This document shows positions 16,006 to 24,203 of a stretch of DNA of 48,655 bases, piece by piece. Both the position numbers and the translations under genes were made by a program. This stretch comes from an uncultured bacterium (lineage in GTDB: Bacteria; Bacillota_I; Bacilli_A; Acholeplasmatales; Anaeroplasmataceae), in assembly GCA_949291115.1 (NCBI GenBank), contig CASETY010000002.1:74348-123002 (forward strand), given 5' to 3'. The number at the start of each line of letters is the position of its first letter. Positions within the stretch are counted from its first letter, which is position 1. Under the pieces are notes generated by a model, which saw nothing but the letters and a program-made list of their open reading frames with translations, did not search any database and was not told the origin of the DNA.

Positions 16006-16509
16006 TTATTTAGCCTCCTTTATTAAAGATTCTATTTCATCTTGATAAGCATCTAACCTTTCTTGAACAAAATACAAGAAATTATCTTGATGAATTTTTT
16101 TAATAAATGCATCTTTATTTAACCATTTATAGGCAACCGTTTCTTTTTCTTGCAAAGTGATTGCGGGTTTTTTAGCTAAAATAACTAAATATGTATAAAC
16201 ATAAAAATGATAATCAGTAGCCTCTCCTAAAAGTATCAAGTTATCAGTTTCAATACCAACTTCTTCTTTCAATTCTCTTTTAGCGGCTTTAAGTGCATCT
16301 TCACCAGCTAAAATACCACCGCCAGTTATTTCATAATAATTACCATATGGTTTATTAGGATGCCTTTTAGTAACTAAAAAATCACCTTCTGCATAAACTA
16401 ATACATTGACAACTCCCATATATTCATCCTTTTTAAATATATCACCACGAGTTTTGGTAGCCCCTATCTTATGACCATTTTTATCTAAAACATCATATAT
16501 TTCTTGCAT
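16006..16509 (-). CDS. NUDIX hydrolase
   Basis: Pyrophosphohydrolase of the NUDIX superfamily. The NUDIX box GX5EX7REUXEEXGU is complete around residues 63-86 (GGILAGEDALK, then AAKRELKEEVGI), and the N-terminus YDVLDKNGHKIGAT resembles the isopentenyl-diphosphate-isomerase-like/YfcD branch. Those relatives often have uncertain substrates, so nucleotide, coenzyme or isoprenoid diphosphate all remain possible. Its start lies 17 bases inside the ClC gene. Confidence 0.9.
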   Translation of the reverse strand: MQEIYDVLDKNGHKIGATKTRGDIFKKDEYMGVVNVLVYAEGDFLVTKRHPNKPYGNYYEITGGGILAGEDALKAAKRELKEEVGIETDNLILLGEATDYHFYVYTYLVILAKKPAITLQEKETVAYKWLNKDAFIKKIHQDNFLYFVQERLDAYQDEIESLIKEAK

Positions 16510-17749
16510 CTAAATCACTTCTTTCTAAACCAGGTAATCTCTTTTCTAATTCACCATAAATATTATCCCATTTTAATAAATGTATAATAATGGTTGTTGG
16601 GATTAAAACTATAGTAAGCGGCAATAAATAAACCTTTAATGGAGCCATTTTTAACCCTAATGCCATAGCTGTTAAAGGTGTTTTACAAATCACAGCGTAA
16701 CAACTTAACATCGAAATTATAACTATCGTATTTTGATAATCTATAATGCCATTTACCTTACTAAACAAACTAGTAATAATACAACCTTCTAATGAACCAA
16801 CCGCTAACATCGGTAAGACTAAACCCCCACTAATTAAAGTGTTACTAGAAAGGGCAGTCCCTAATAATCTTACAATTAAAAAAGCTAATATAATAAATAA
16901 ACTATAATCTAAAACATCCAATTTAAATAAGTTCGCTCCACTTCCGCCAATTAAAGGATAATATCTTTTAATTAATAAGAAGCTAATAATTAATATCGGT
17001 AACATATAACCTAGTATTTTAGATTTCTTAGAAAAATCTTTAAAGAAAGTTATAAATATAATATATAATTTACCAATTACTAAACTCATTACAATTATTA
17101 CAGGAATAATATAATAATATTTATATGGTAAAACTAATTCACTTTTCAATGGTAATAGGTCATGATTATAAATAAAATAAGTTATAATAGATGATACTAT
17201 TATTATAAAAAGACCTTTAATGATTAAACTAATCGATAAATGCTTCTTATTCTCTTCTAATAAGTGCATAAGACCTGCAAAAGGTGATAAGAAAGCACAG
17301 GCAAAACCGGCACTATTAGCTGCCATTACTAATTCTTTATCTTCTTCTTTAAATGTTTTATTAGTAAGCATCGCTAAACTACCAGATATACTAATTGATG
17401 GTCCTTCTCCACCAAGCATTAAACCGGCAAAGAAAGCTAGCATTGAATTACTAAAGATTAAAACAGCCATCTTTAACGGACTAAAACTAAAGTCTTGATT
17501 AAAATAAGCTTCAAATTGGGGAATACCACTACCAGTATAACCTGGTATTTTTTTATTAATGTAGATAACTCCAATACTATATAAGGTAGTTAAAATAATT
17601 GTTAATACTAGAGAAAGAGTATTTAAATTAACTAAATAGTCACTAAAAGCTGCAAGTTCATGTGCTAAGAATTGAAATAAAGAAATGATAAGCGCAACTA
17701 AAACTGTTACAACAACTACCATCAATGATTGTTTTAAATATTTAGGCAT
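16493..17749 (-). CDS. ClC-family chloride channel or anion/proton exchanger
   Basis: A 418-residue membrane protein with the ClC selectivity motifs: GSGIP (about residue 73), GGEGPS (about 113, carrying the gating glutamate) and SGGLVLPMLAVGSLEG (about 310). Two glutamates in GLMHLLEEN (about 160) match the internal proton-glutamate region of exchangers, so coupled anion/H+ exchange is possible. About ten or more hydrophobic segments are visible. There is no cytoplasmic CBS domain. It is first in an operon with NUDIX, unknown and PAP2 genes. It ends in TGA, the only TGA stop I found in this window. Confidence 0.92.
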   Translation of the reverse strand: MPKYLKQSLMVVVVTVLVALIISLFQFLAHELAAFSDYLVNLNTLSLVLTIILTTLYSIGVIYINKKIPGYTGSGIPQFEAYFNQDFSFSPLKMAVLIFSNSMLAFFAGLMLGGEGPSISISGSLAMLTNKTFKEEDKELVMAANSAGFACAFLSPFAGLMHLLEENKKHLSISLIIKGLFIIIVSSIITYFIYNHDLLPLKSELVLPYKYYYIIPVIIVMSLVIGKLYIIFITFFKDFSKKSKILGYMLPILIISFLLIKRYYPLIGGSGANLFKLDVLDYSLFIILAFLIVRLLGTALSSNTLISGGLVLPMLAVGSLEGCIITSLFSKVNGIIDYQNTIVIISMLSCYAVICKTPLTAMALGLKMAPLKVYLLPLTIVLIPTTIIIHLLKWDNIYGELEKRLPGLERSDLDARNI

Positions 17750-17771
17750 CTTATCACCACCACTGGCTTAA

Positions 17772-17780
17772 ATTATAGCA
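17772..17780 (-). promoter_or_regulatory. extended -10 promoter for the ClC-NUDIX-PAP2 operon
   Basis: Minus strand TGC-TATAAT (TATAAT at 17772-17777 with TG one base upstream). The -35 region is weak, as expected for extended -10 promoters. It sits just after the dut terminator and 22 bases before the ClC ATG. Confidence 0.6.
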
Positions 17781-17802
17781 CATTTAGTCTTAAATTGATA
17801 TT

Positions 17803-17829
17803 AAAAAAGCAGTAAGTTTCCTTACTACT
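17803..17829 (-). terminator. terminator of nrdD-nrdG-dut
   Basis: A 9-bp stem (17808-17816 with 17821-17829, one wobble) around a GAAA-type tetraloop, followed on the minus strand by T6. It begins directly after the dut stop. Confidence 0.85.
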
Positions 17830-17835
17830 TTAAAA

Positions 17836-18312
17836 CTAATTATTAGTACTACCAAAGCCACCCTTACGACTTTCACTTACTTCATCATCATAAGTAATGC
17901 CATATTCAAGGAAAATACCTTGAGCAAAAGCTTCTCCTTCTTTTACTTCTAATGTTTTTTCTGAATTATTAGTCATTTTAATAAATATATGGCCTTCATT
18001 TAAGGCATTATAGTAATCCGCATCAATAATTCCTACTGTATTATCTAATTGTAAGCGATATTTAAAACCTAAACTACTGCGAGGAAATATCATTAAAACA
18101 TAAGAATCTATCATTTTACATCTAATACCTGTAGGAACTTTAATAGTTTCACCTGGTTTTAAAGTAAAATCAATTGGTGAATAAAAATCATAGCCAGCAC
18201 TATATAAAGTAGCTCTTTTTGGTAATTTAATATTATTATACGTATCTATACTATCGTTGGCTTTTAAATATTCTTCTAAACTAACTTTCTCAAATTTTGC
18301 GACTTTTTTCAT
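17836..18312 (-). CDS. dut: dUTP diphosphatase
   Basis: Trimeric dUTPase that hydrolyses dUTP to dUMP and PPi, keeping uracil out of DNA and supplying dUMP for dTMP synthesis. The conserved motifs are in order: SAGYDFYSP (1), PRSSLGFK (2), VGIIDADYYNAL (3), GEAFAQGIF (4) and the glycine-rich tail RKGGFGSTNN (5), within 158 residues. The ATG overlaps the nrdG stop by one base, linking it with anaerobic deoxyribonucleotide synthesis. Confidence 0.95.
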   Translation of the reverse strand: MKKVAKFEKVSLEEYLKANDSIDTYNNIKLPKRATLYSAGYDFYSPIDFTLKPGETIKVPTGIRCKMIDSYVLMIFPRSSLGFKYRLQLDNTVGIIDADYYNALNEGHIFIKMTNNSEKTLEVKEGEAFAQGIFLEYGITYDDEVSESRKGGFGSTNN

Positions 18313-18815
18313 TAATTATACGAACCATCCTCAAACAAAACTATTCTTTTTTCACTATCTGTTTTTTTAATATCAATAACTCTTTGATTAGAACTACCTA
18401 CCCAATGTAATTTTGGATCAAACAAATCTTGTTCAAATTTACCATCACAAATAACATCTAACATATGAATAAATGGAAATGACTGTACATCTTCATATAA
18501 ATAGCCTGTATAAAGCCATTTAGTTTTAGTAGGAAATTTAGCGTTAATTTCGGCAATTAATTCCCCTATTTCTTGAATATTTTTAGGATGCAAAGGGTCT
18601 CCACCACTAAAAGTTATACCATCAATATAGTCTTTTTCTAATTCCTTAAACAACTCTTCTTTAGCAGCCTCATCGAATAAAAGACCACCATTTACATCAT
18701 GAGTTATTGGATTGTGACAACCTTTACAATGGTGTGAACAACCAGCCACCCATAAGACTACCCTTAGACCATAGCCATTTAACATATCATCTTTAGTAAT
18801 ATTATGATAACGCAT
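18312..18815 (-). CDS. nrdG: anaerobic ribonucleoside-triphosphate reductase activating protein
   Basis: Radical SAM enzyme that installs the glycyl radical on NrdD. The cluster motif is CSHHCKGC (CX3CX2C) after VVLWVAGC, followed by FSGGDPLHP, the SAM-binding GGD/E-type motif. I start it at ATG 18813-18815 (MRYHNITKDD), one base after the nrdD stop, giving 167 residues, the normal length. An upstream in-frame ATG would add 15 basic residues that lie inside nrdD and do not fit the family. Confidence 0.93.
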   Translation of the reverse strand: MRYHNITKDDMLNGYGLRVVLWVAGCSHHCKGCHNPITHDVNGGLLFDEAAKEELFKELEKDYIDGITFSGGDPLHPKNIQEIGELIAEINAKFPTKTKWLYTGYLYEDVQSFPFIHMLDVICDGKFEQDLFDPKLHWVGSSNQRVIDIKKTDSEKRIVLFEDGSYN

Positions 18816-18816
18816 C

Positions 18817-20949
18817 TTACATACTCTTTCTTTCTTTGATTTCAGCCATTTTAGCCTCATTTAAACGAGTATCGCCTTGTACACGTGAATATGATAAATA
18901 ACCATTCATTCTTTCAATTTTAGTTAGATTCTTTGAACCACATTTTGGACATACATCCATATTAAGTTCTTGATGACCACAATCTTCACAATAAGCTAGT
19001 GATAGATTAACACCTTCATAAAAACCAAAATCCATCGCTCTTCTAATTAAAGACTTAATCGCACCAATATTATAATCAATTGGATATTTTACATATTGGA
19101 TTTTACCACCATTTGATAAATTCCAAAATCTTCTTTCTAGATTTTGTTTTTGAATAGGAGTAATATCTTCTGTTACATGACAGTGGAAAGAATTAGATAC
19201 ATATGGACGGTCTGATACACCTTCAACAATACCGTATTTTTTTCTAAATTGAGTGATTTGAAGACCGCATAAACTTTCTGCTGGTGTACCATATATTGCA
19301 TATAAAATACCATCTTCTTTTTTAAATTCTTCAATCTTTTTATTAATATATTCTAAAGTTTCAACCGCAAAAGCGCCATCTTCAACTAAAGACTTGCCAT
19401 TATAAAGCTCTTGTAGTTCGTTTAAAGCTGTATAACCAAAAGAAGCTGTCATTGGTTTTAATAATGGTTTAATTTTTTCGCTTGGTTCTAAATGACCACC
19501 ATAAAAGCCACCTTGACAAAAGCCAAGCGGATTAGTTGAAGCCTTCATTTCACCTAAATAGTTATAAGTTTTGATATGAAGGCCTCTAATTAAGCCTAAA
19601 TAATAATCTAAAACTTCATAAAAATCTTTACTCTCTTGTCTAGCTTTCGCTAAAATCATCGGTAAATGAAGACTAATCGCTCCAATATTAAAACGACCAA
19701 CAAAGACTGGTTTATCATCTTCATCTAGTGGATACATACCACCTTTTTCATACCATGGCGATAAAAAAGCTCTACAGCCCATCGGACTAACTACTTTCTT
19801 ATATTTTTTATACATACTAGCTACATAACCTTCACCAGTTAAGCTTAGCCAATCTGGATACATCGTTTTAGAAGAACATAAAACACCTTCTTCAAAAACA
19901 TCTTCATTAATTTTACCATCACCATGTAATTCTTCATCAAATAAGAAAACAATTTTAGGGAAAAGAACAGGTCTTTTACGGCCTTTTTTACCTTGACCAC
20001 CACGTCTTACCTTAAAGCATTCAATAGTAGCCATCTTTTCAAATAAAGATGTTCCTAAGCCTAATGTAATAGTAATAAATGGATAATCCCCTCTACTAGA
20101 ACCAATAGTATTAAATTTATATTCTAGTCCTTGCCAACCTTGTCTAAAGTCATTTTGAACATCTTTTAAAGCCTCTTCTTTTGCTTTCGCCTTACTTAAA
20201 CCTAAACCAATATATTTAGTATAATAATTGAAATAAGATTTTTCAGCATAAGGAGCTAAGATTTTATCAATTTCAGGAACTGTAAAGCCGCCGTATTGTT
20301 GAGCAGCTGTTGATAAAACTAAATCTCCAATAACATCGAAAGCAACATCTAAACTCTTTGGTTCGTTATACCAAAGGTTGCCCATTTCAAAGCCACCTTT
20401 TAAGACGTTTTCAACATCAAATAAACAACAATTGATTGTATCACGTCTAGCAGACATATCATGAATATATATATATCCATCATTAATAGCTTGTAACTCT
20501 TCAACATTTAAAAAGAATTTCTTATATAATTCTTTATTTAACTGATTATAAATTAAACTTCTTTTTGTAGAAACAAGCGCACTATCAGTATTACTATTTT
20601 CTTTATCACCGATATACATAATAGATTGGCTTCTACTATATACTTCATCTAACATATGTACAAAATCTTGTTTATAATTACGATAATCACGATAACTTTT
20701 CGCTACTATTGGAAAATATTTTTCTAATGAACCTTCAACTAAATTATGCATCATCTTAATATCAATTTTGTCCAAATGCATAGCCTCAATATTAATTAAA
20801 ACATCACTAACTATCTTATCTAAATCTTCATCACTAAATTTTACTAATACTCTAGAAGCTGATTTACTAACAGCCACTTTAATCTTATCAGCTTTAAATG
20901 ATTGTAATGTCCCATCTTTTTTCACAATTAAAATATTATTATTAGCCAT
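18817..20949 (-). CDS. nrdD: anaerobic (class III) ribonucleoside-triphosphate reductase
   Basis: Makes dNTPs from NTPs without oxygen, using a glycyl radical and formate as reductant. An N-terminal ATP-cone regulatory domain (residues about 3-95, LIVKKDGTLQSFKADKI) precedes the barrel. Candidate active-site cysteines are in TINCCLFDV (C174/C175) and MGCRAFL (C392). The C-terminal zinc ribbon is C654/C657/C667/C670 (CEDC, CPKC), and the radical glycine is G683 in RMNGYLS. Length 710 is normal. It heads nrdD-nrdG-dut. No aerobic reductase is in the window. Confidence 0.97.
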   Translation of the reverse strand: MANNNILIVKKDGTLQSFKADKIKVAVSKSASRVLVKFSDEDLDKIVSDVLINIEAMHLDKIDIKMMHNLVEGSLEKYFPIVAKSYRDYRNYKQDFVHMLDEVYSRSQSIMYIGDKENSNTDSALVSTKRSLIYNQLNKELYKKFFLNVEELQAINDGYIYIHDMSARRDTINCCLFDVENVLKGGFEMGNLWYNEPKSLDVAFDVIGDLVLSTAAQQYGGFTVPEIDKILAPYAEKSYFNYYTKYIGLGLSKAKAKEEALKDVQNDFRQGWQGLEYKFNTIGSSRGDYPFITITLGLGTSLFEKMATIECFKVRRGGQGKKGRKRPVLFPKIVFLFDEELHGDGKINEDVFEEGVLCSSKTMYPDWLSLTGEGYVASMYKKYKKVVSPMGCRAFLSPWYEKGGMYPLDEDDKPVFVGRFNIGAISLHLPMILAKARQESKDFYEVLDYYLGLIRGLHIKTYNYLGEMKASTNPLGFCQGGFYGGHLEPSEKIKPLLKPMTASFGYTALNELQELYNGKSLVEDGAFAVETLEYINKKIEEFKKEDGILYAIYGTPAESLCGLQITQFRKKYGIVEGVSDRPYVSNSFHCHVTEDITPIQKQNLERRFWNLSNGGKIQYVKYPIDYNIGAIKSLIRRAMDFGFYEGVNLSLAYCEDCGHQELNMDVCPKCGSKNLTKIERMNGYLSYSRVQGDTRLNEAKMAEIKERKSM

Positions 20950-20987
20950 AATAAAACCTCCCTAATAATTACGTTTCATTGTTTAGT

Positions 20988-21016
20988 ATTAAACCACAAT
21001 TGTCTATAAAAAGCAA
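20988..21016 (-). promoter_or_regulatory. nrdD promoter with palindromic spacer
   Basis: Minus strand -35 TTGCTT (21011-21016), 17-base spacer, -10 TTTAAT (20988-20993). The spacer holds the palindrome ACAATTGT (20996-21003), a possible operator. It does not match the NrdR box consensus as I know it. Confidence 0.5.
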
Positions 21017-21027
21017 GTTAAAGCATT

Positions 21028-21067
21028 TAAAAAGGCTATATTTTTTTTATTTAAAATATAGCCTTTT
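21028..21067 (-). terminator. second hairpin in the pgi-nrdD gap
   Basis: A 15-bp perfect stem (21030-21044 with 21053-21067) ending in TTTT on either strand. It lies directly upstream of the nrdD promoter and probably insulates nrdD from pgi readthrough. With the hairpin at 21170-21210 it accounts for most structure in the 340-base gap 20950-21289; the rest is AT-rich with no coding signal that I can see. Confidence 0.6.
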
Positions 21068-21169
21068 CTTAAAATAAATATAATAAATGTAATAATTAAG
21101 TAGTTATTTTGAATATTATTCAATTTTAATCTATAAAATATAAAATATGTTTATGTTTTGTGTTACTTC

Positions 21170-21210
21170 TAAAATAAAAGATGGCTTTATCTCAACAAAA
21201 ACCATCTTTT
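21170..21210 (-). terminator. pgi terminator
   Basis: A 9-bp stem AAAAGATGG/CCATCTTTT (21076+100 to 21184 with 21202-21210, i.e. 21176-21184) with a 17-base loop, followed on the minus strand by a T-rich tail, 80 bases after the pgi stop. Confidence 0.65.
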
Positions 21211-21289
21211 ATAATTTCTTATAATTAATATATGTCTATAAACAACTAATAATTATAATTAAAATTGGTAGACAAAAAATCTATAATCT

Positions 21290-22627
21290 TTACTTTTCTA
21301 ATTTCTTTAATAAGTCTGCTTTTAAATCTTCATAGCCAGGTTTACCTAGTAAAGCAAACATGTTTTTCTTATAATTTTCAACACCAGGTTGATTAAATGG
21401 ATTAACACCTAAAGTATAAGCACTTAAACCACAAGCATATTCAAAGAAATATACTAAATAACCATATGTATGAGGACTAACATCTTTAATAGTTACTCTT
21501 AAGTTAGGAACGCCACCATCAACATGGGCAATAGCTGTACCTTGCATAGCTGTTTTATTAACTTCATTCATAGTCTTACCAGCTAAGAAATTAAGACCAT
21601 CTAAGTTTTCTTTATCTTCTAAGATTACTTCATCACTTGGACAGTTTTCTACATCAATAACCGTTTCAAATAAGTTTCTTTCACCATCTTGAATCATTTG
21701 ACCTAGTGAGTGTAAATCAGTTGAGAATGAAGCAGAAGCTACATAAATGCCTTTATGATCTTTACCTTCTGATTCACCAAATAATTGTTTCCACCATTCT
21801 GAAAAATAATTTAAGCGTGGTTCAAAGTTTACTAAAAGCTCAATTTTCTTACCTTGACGATATAATAGATTACGAACTAACGCATAAGCTAATGCACCAT
21901 TAGTTTCTACTGTTTCATGGCTAGTAAGGTCTAAATAAGCTTCTTTTGCCCCTTGTAACATTTGGTCAATGTCAACACCACTAGCTGCAATTGGTAATAA
22001 ACCAACAGGTGTTAACACACTGAAACGACCACCAACATCGTCAGGTACAACGAATGTTTCATAGCCTTCGGCATCAGCTAAAGTTTTTAAAGCTCCTTTA
22101 GCTTTATCTGTAGTCGCAAAGATTCTCTTTTTAGCTTCTTCTTTACCATATTTATCAACTAAAGCTTTTTGTAAAATCCTAAATGCAATAGCTGGTTCTG
22201 TCGTAGTTCCAGATTTAGAAATTACATTAATAGAATAATCTTTATCTTTAATATAATCTAACAATTCATGCATATATGAACCGCTCATTTGATTACCAAC
22301 AAAGATAACTTCACAACCTTTACCATTACCAAAATAAGGTTTAAATAACTCAATAGCTGAACGAGCACCTAAATAAGAACCACCAATACCAACAGCAAGT
22401 AAAATATCAGAATGTTCTTGAATACGGCCAGCTGCTTGTTTAATGCGGCATACTTCACGATGATCATAAGTTACTGGTAATTCTAACCAGCCTAAATAAT
22501 CATTACCTAATCCTTGTTTTAATTTTAATGTTTCTTGCGCTTTTAATACTTCTTTTTCTACTTCTTTAAATTCTTTTTCTGTAAAAAAAGGTTTAGCTAA
22601 AGAATAATCAAATTTTACAATTCCCAT
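21290..22627 (-). CDS. pgi: glucose-6-phosphate isomerase
   Basis: Glycolytic enzyme interconverting glucose 6-phosphate and fructose 6-phosphate. The 445-residue, short bacterial-type chain has [14 protein letters not shown] near residue 80, the sugar-phosphate loop [12 protein letters not shown] near 136, [14 protein letters not shown] near 198 and the second PGI signature [12 protein letters not shown] near 300. The gene stands alone, with its own promoter and terminator. No good ribosome-binding site lies next to the ATG; AGGAG is 35 bases upstream beyond a perfect inverted repeat. Confidence 0.96.
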   Translation of the reverse strand: MGIVKFDYSLAKPFFTEKEFKEVEKEVLKAQETLKLKQGLGNDYLGWLELPVTYDHREVCRIKQAAGRIQEHSDILLAVGIGGSYLGARSAIELFKPYFGNGKGCEVIFVGNQMSGSYMHELLDYIKDKDYSINVISKSGTTTEPAIAFRILQKALVDKYGKEEAKKRIFATTDKAKGALKTLADAEGYETFVVPDDVGGRFSVLTPVGLLPIAASGVDIDQMLQGAKEAYLDLTSHETVETNGALAYALVRNLLYRQGKKIELLVNFEPRLNYFSEWWKQLFGESEGKDHKGIYVASASFSTDLHSLGQMIQDGERNLFETVIDVENCPSDEVILEDKENLDGLNFLAGKTMNEVNKTAMQGTAIAHVDGGVPNLRVTIKDVSPHTYGYLVYFFEYACGLSAYTLGVNPFNQPGVENYKKNMFALLGKPGYEDLKADLLKKLEK

Positions 22628-22637
22628 AATTGTTATT

Positions 22638-22659
22638 AAGTATAATAAATATTATACTT
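22638..22659 (-). promoter_or_regulatory. 22-bp inverted repeat between pgi ribosome-binding site and start codon
   Basis: A perfect palindrome of 10+2+10 bases (AAGTATAATA and its complement). AGGAG lies at 22662-22666 and the ATG at 22625-22627. If the repeat folds in RNA, the unpaired distance from AGGAG to ATG drops from about 34 to about 12 bases. A protein operator is the alternative. Confidence 0.6.
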
Positions 22660-22703
22660 ATCTCCTTTCTCTCTATTAAATTAATATTCTTTTATATGTA
22701 AAA

Positions 22704-22732
22704 ATTATAGCGCTTTTACTATAAAAAAACAA
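22704..22732 (-). promoter_or_regulatory. pgi promoter
   Basis: Minus strand -35 TTGTTT (22727-22732), 17-base spacer, -10 TATAAT (22704-22709). Confidence 0.75.
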
Positions 22733-22753
22733 GATTTAAGACTCATTTATCTA

Positions 22754-22779
22754 ATAAAAAAGCTAGAATTAATCTAGCT
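22754..22779 (-). terminator. terminator of yutD-nfu-yuiD
   Basis: A 7-bp stem AGCTAGA/TCTAGCT (22761-22767 with 22773-22779) followed on the minus strand by T6. The TAG stop of the DUF212 gene lies inside the stem. Confidence 0.8.
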
Positions 22780-23301
22780 AAAATTAATGAATAAAAATGA
22801 ACCAACGATTCCTACTAAAGTGCCAACTATTAAACCACCAATTACTTCTACTATCTTATGACCTAACAGTTCTTTTAATTTACCTTTTTTACCAAAACCA
22901 AGTTGTCTTTTAACTTCTAATTCTTCATCAGCAACTAAATTATTTAAGATTTTAGCATGTTTAGAAGCTTCATATCTTACTCCCATGGCATCATGGATAG
23001 TAACAATCGCAAATATTAAAGCTACGGCAAATGAAAAATCTAAACTACCTAAATCATTAAATTGAAAAATTCCTAAAGAAATAACTAAAGTAATAACTGT
23101 TCCCGTATGGCTTGATGGCATACCGCCAGTTGTAAATAAGGCATTTACAGCAAATTTTTTATCTCTAATTGAAAACAATAAAACTTTTAAAAGTTGACAA
23201 ACAGTTAAAGAAATTATACTTAAAATTATAATTTGAATGGCTCGTAAACCAATTAAATCAGTTAATTCACCGTACCAAGGTGTTTTATCCGTTAAAATCA
23301 T
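22774..23301 (-). CDS. divergent PAP2 family protein (DUF212, YuiD-like)
   Basis: A 175-residue membrane protein with the DUF212 hallmarks GGMPSSHTGTV (about residue 59), HDAMGVRYEASKHAKILN (about 103) and KELLGHKIVEVIGG (about 143). The Pro-Ser-Ser-His segment relates it to the PAP2 fold, and a phosphatase role is assumed for the family but not shown. There are four to five hydrophobic segments. Its start lies 17 bases inside nfu. Confidence 0.9.
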   Translation of the reverse strand: MILTDKTPWYGELTDLIGLRAIQIIILSIISLTVCQLLKVLLFSIRDKKFAVNALFTTGGMPSSHTGTVITLVISLGIFQFNDLGSLDFSFAVALIFAIVTIHDAMGVRYEASKHAKILNNLVADEELEVKRQLGFGKKGKLKELLGHKIVEVIGGLIVGTLVGIVGSFLFINFS

Positions 23302-23548
23302 TTATAGCATCTCCATCATTAACAACTTCAATAACTTCTGGAACAGTTTCTACTAATAAAGCTTCAATGCCATCTTTTAGGGTATAATCTAAAGCTCCAC
23401 AGCCAACACAAGCACCTAACATTTTAACATGAACGACACCTTTATCAAAACTAACATATTCTAAGTCGCCACCTTCACTATTTAAATACGGGCGAATCTT
23501 ATTTAAAACTCTTTTAATTTCTTCTTCAATTACAGTTTTATCGCGCAT
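23285..23548 (-). CDS. nfu: NifU-like (Nfu) iron-sulfur scaffold/carrier
   Basis: An 87-residue protein consisting only of the NifU C-terminal domain, like B. subtilis YutI. The cluster-binding motif is CVGCG (about residues 48-52), preceded by IRPYLNSEGGDLEYV, the family signature. It likely holds or transfers Fe-S clusters; clients in this window could include NrdG and the dehydratase activase (inference). The start overlaps yutD by 11 bases. Confidence 0.92.
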   Translation of the reverse strand: MRDKTVIEEEIKRVLNKIRPYLNSEGGDLEYVSFDKGVVHVKMLGACVGCGALDYTLKDGIEALLVETVPEVIEVVNDGDAINDFNG

Positions 23549-24146
23549 TATTTTCCCTCTTTCTATTATAAGGTTTATTGTTACGGTTGTTTTGATAACG
23601 TGGTTGTCTTTGAACTGGAATAAAGCCTTCTGAAGCTACAACAGTTGTAACTTTTTCTTTATTATCATCATTATCTTCTTTAAGTTCTGGTGGTAATGTA
23701 CCAATTTTAACTTTATTAATTCTTTCTAAATCTAAATTAATTCTTGGTTTATTTTTATTACTAGTTTCTAAAATTAAAGACTCTTTATCAAAATTTTCTT
23801 TATTGATAACTAGATGCTTAGGGGCGTCTATGTCTTGTTTATTTTGATCTTTCGCTTTAATATTTTCGTATTCTTTATCACTACTTATCCTTTTTAATAT
23901 ATAATAAGGTGCTTCAAACACACAAGAATTTTCTATATAGTTATTAATGTTTTTGTAATTATTTTTATCTTTATCATCAGTTGTAAAGCCTTTTAAACGT
24001 AGTTTGCCATCAGAAAGATCGCCAACGATATAAGGATAACGATCGAAACATTCTTCAACATAGGCATGTTCAAATATTTCTATATCAAAAGCTTTTTTAA
24101 AATCAGCTATTAACTGATAATATCCTTTTTTACTTTTAAAAACCAT
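23538..24146 (-). CDS. yutD: YutD-like protein (DUF1027) with a basic C-terminal extension
   Basis: The N-terminal half (about residues 5-90) matches the YutD family: LIADFKKAFD, YPYIVGDLSDGKLRLKGF and APYYILKRI. Function is unknown. The C-terminal half is polar and low in complexity, ending in an Arg/Asn-rich tail (NNRNNKPYNRKRENNAR) that might bind nucleic acid. ATG 24144-24146 is chosen because AAGGTGA lies 7 bases upstream; a TTG two codons earlier would also be open. In B. subtilis yutD, yutI and yuiD also lie near each other. Confidence 0.8.
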   Translation of the reverse strand: MVFKSKKGYYQLIADFKKAFDIEIFEHAYVEECFDRYPYIVGDLSDGKLRLKGFTTDDKDKNNYKNINNYIENSCVFEAPYYILKRISSDKEYENIKAKDQNKQDIDAPKHLVINKENFDKESLILETSNKNKPRINLDLERINKVKIGTLPPELKEDNDDNKEKVTTVVASEGFIPVQRQPRYQNNRNNKPYNRKRENNAR

Positions 24147-24168
24147 TTTCAAATCACCTTTTCAATAT

Positions 24169-24177
24169 ATTATATCA
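24169..24177 (-). promoter_or_regulatory. extended -10 promoter for yutD-nfu-yuiD
   Basis: Minus strand TGA-TATAAT (TATAAT at 24169-24174), 23 bases before the yutD start. No good -35. Confidence 0.55.
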
Positions 24178-24203
24178 TAAATTGCTTCATTTTACACTTA
24201 GAA

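Noticed and set aside
18816-18860. Longer NrdG starting 15 codons upstream
   Set aside because: The added residues are encoded within the end of nrdD and are foreign to the family; ATG at 18813-18815 gives the normal length.
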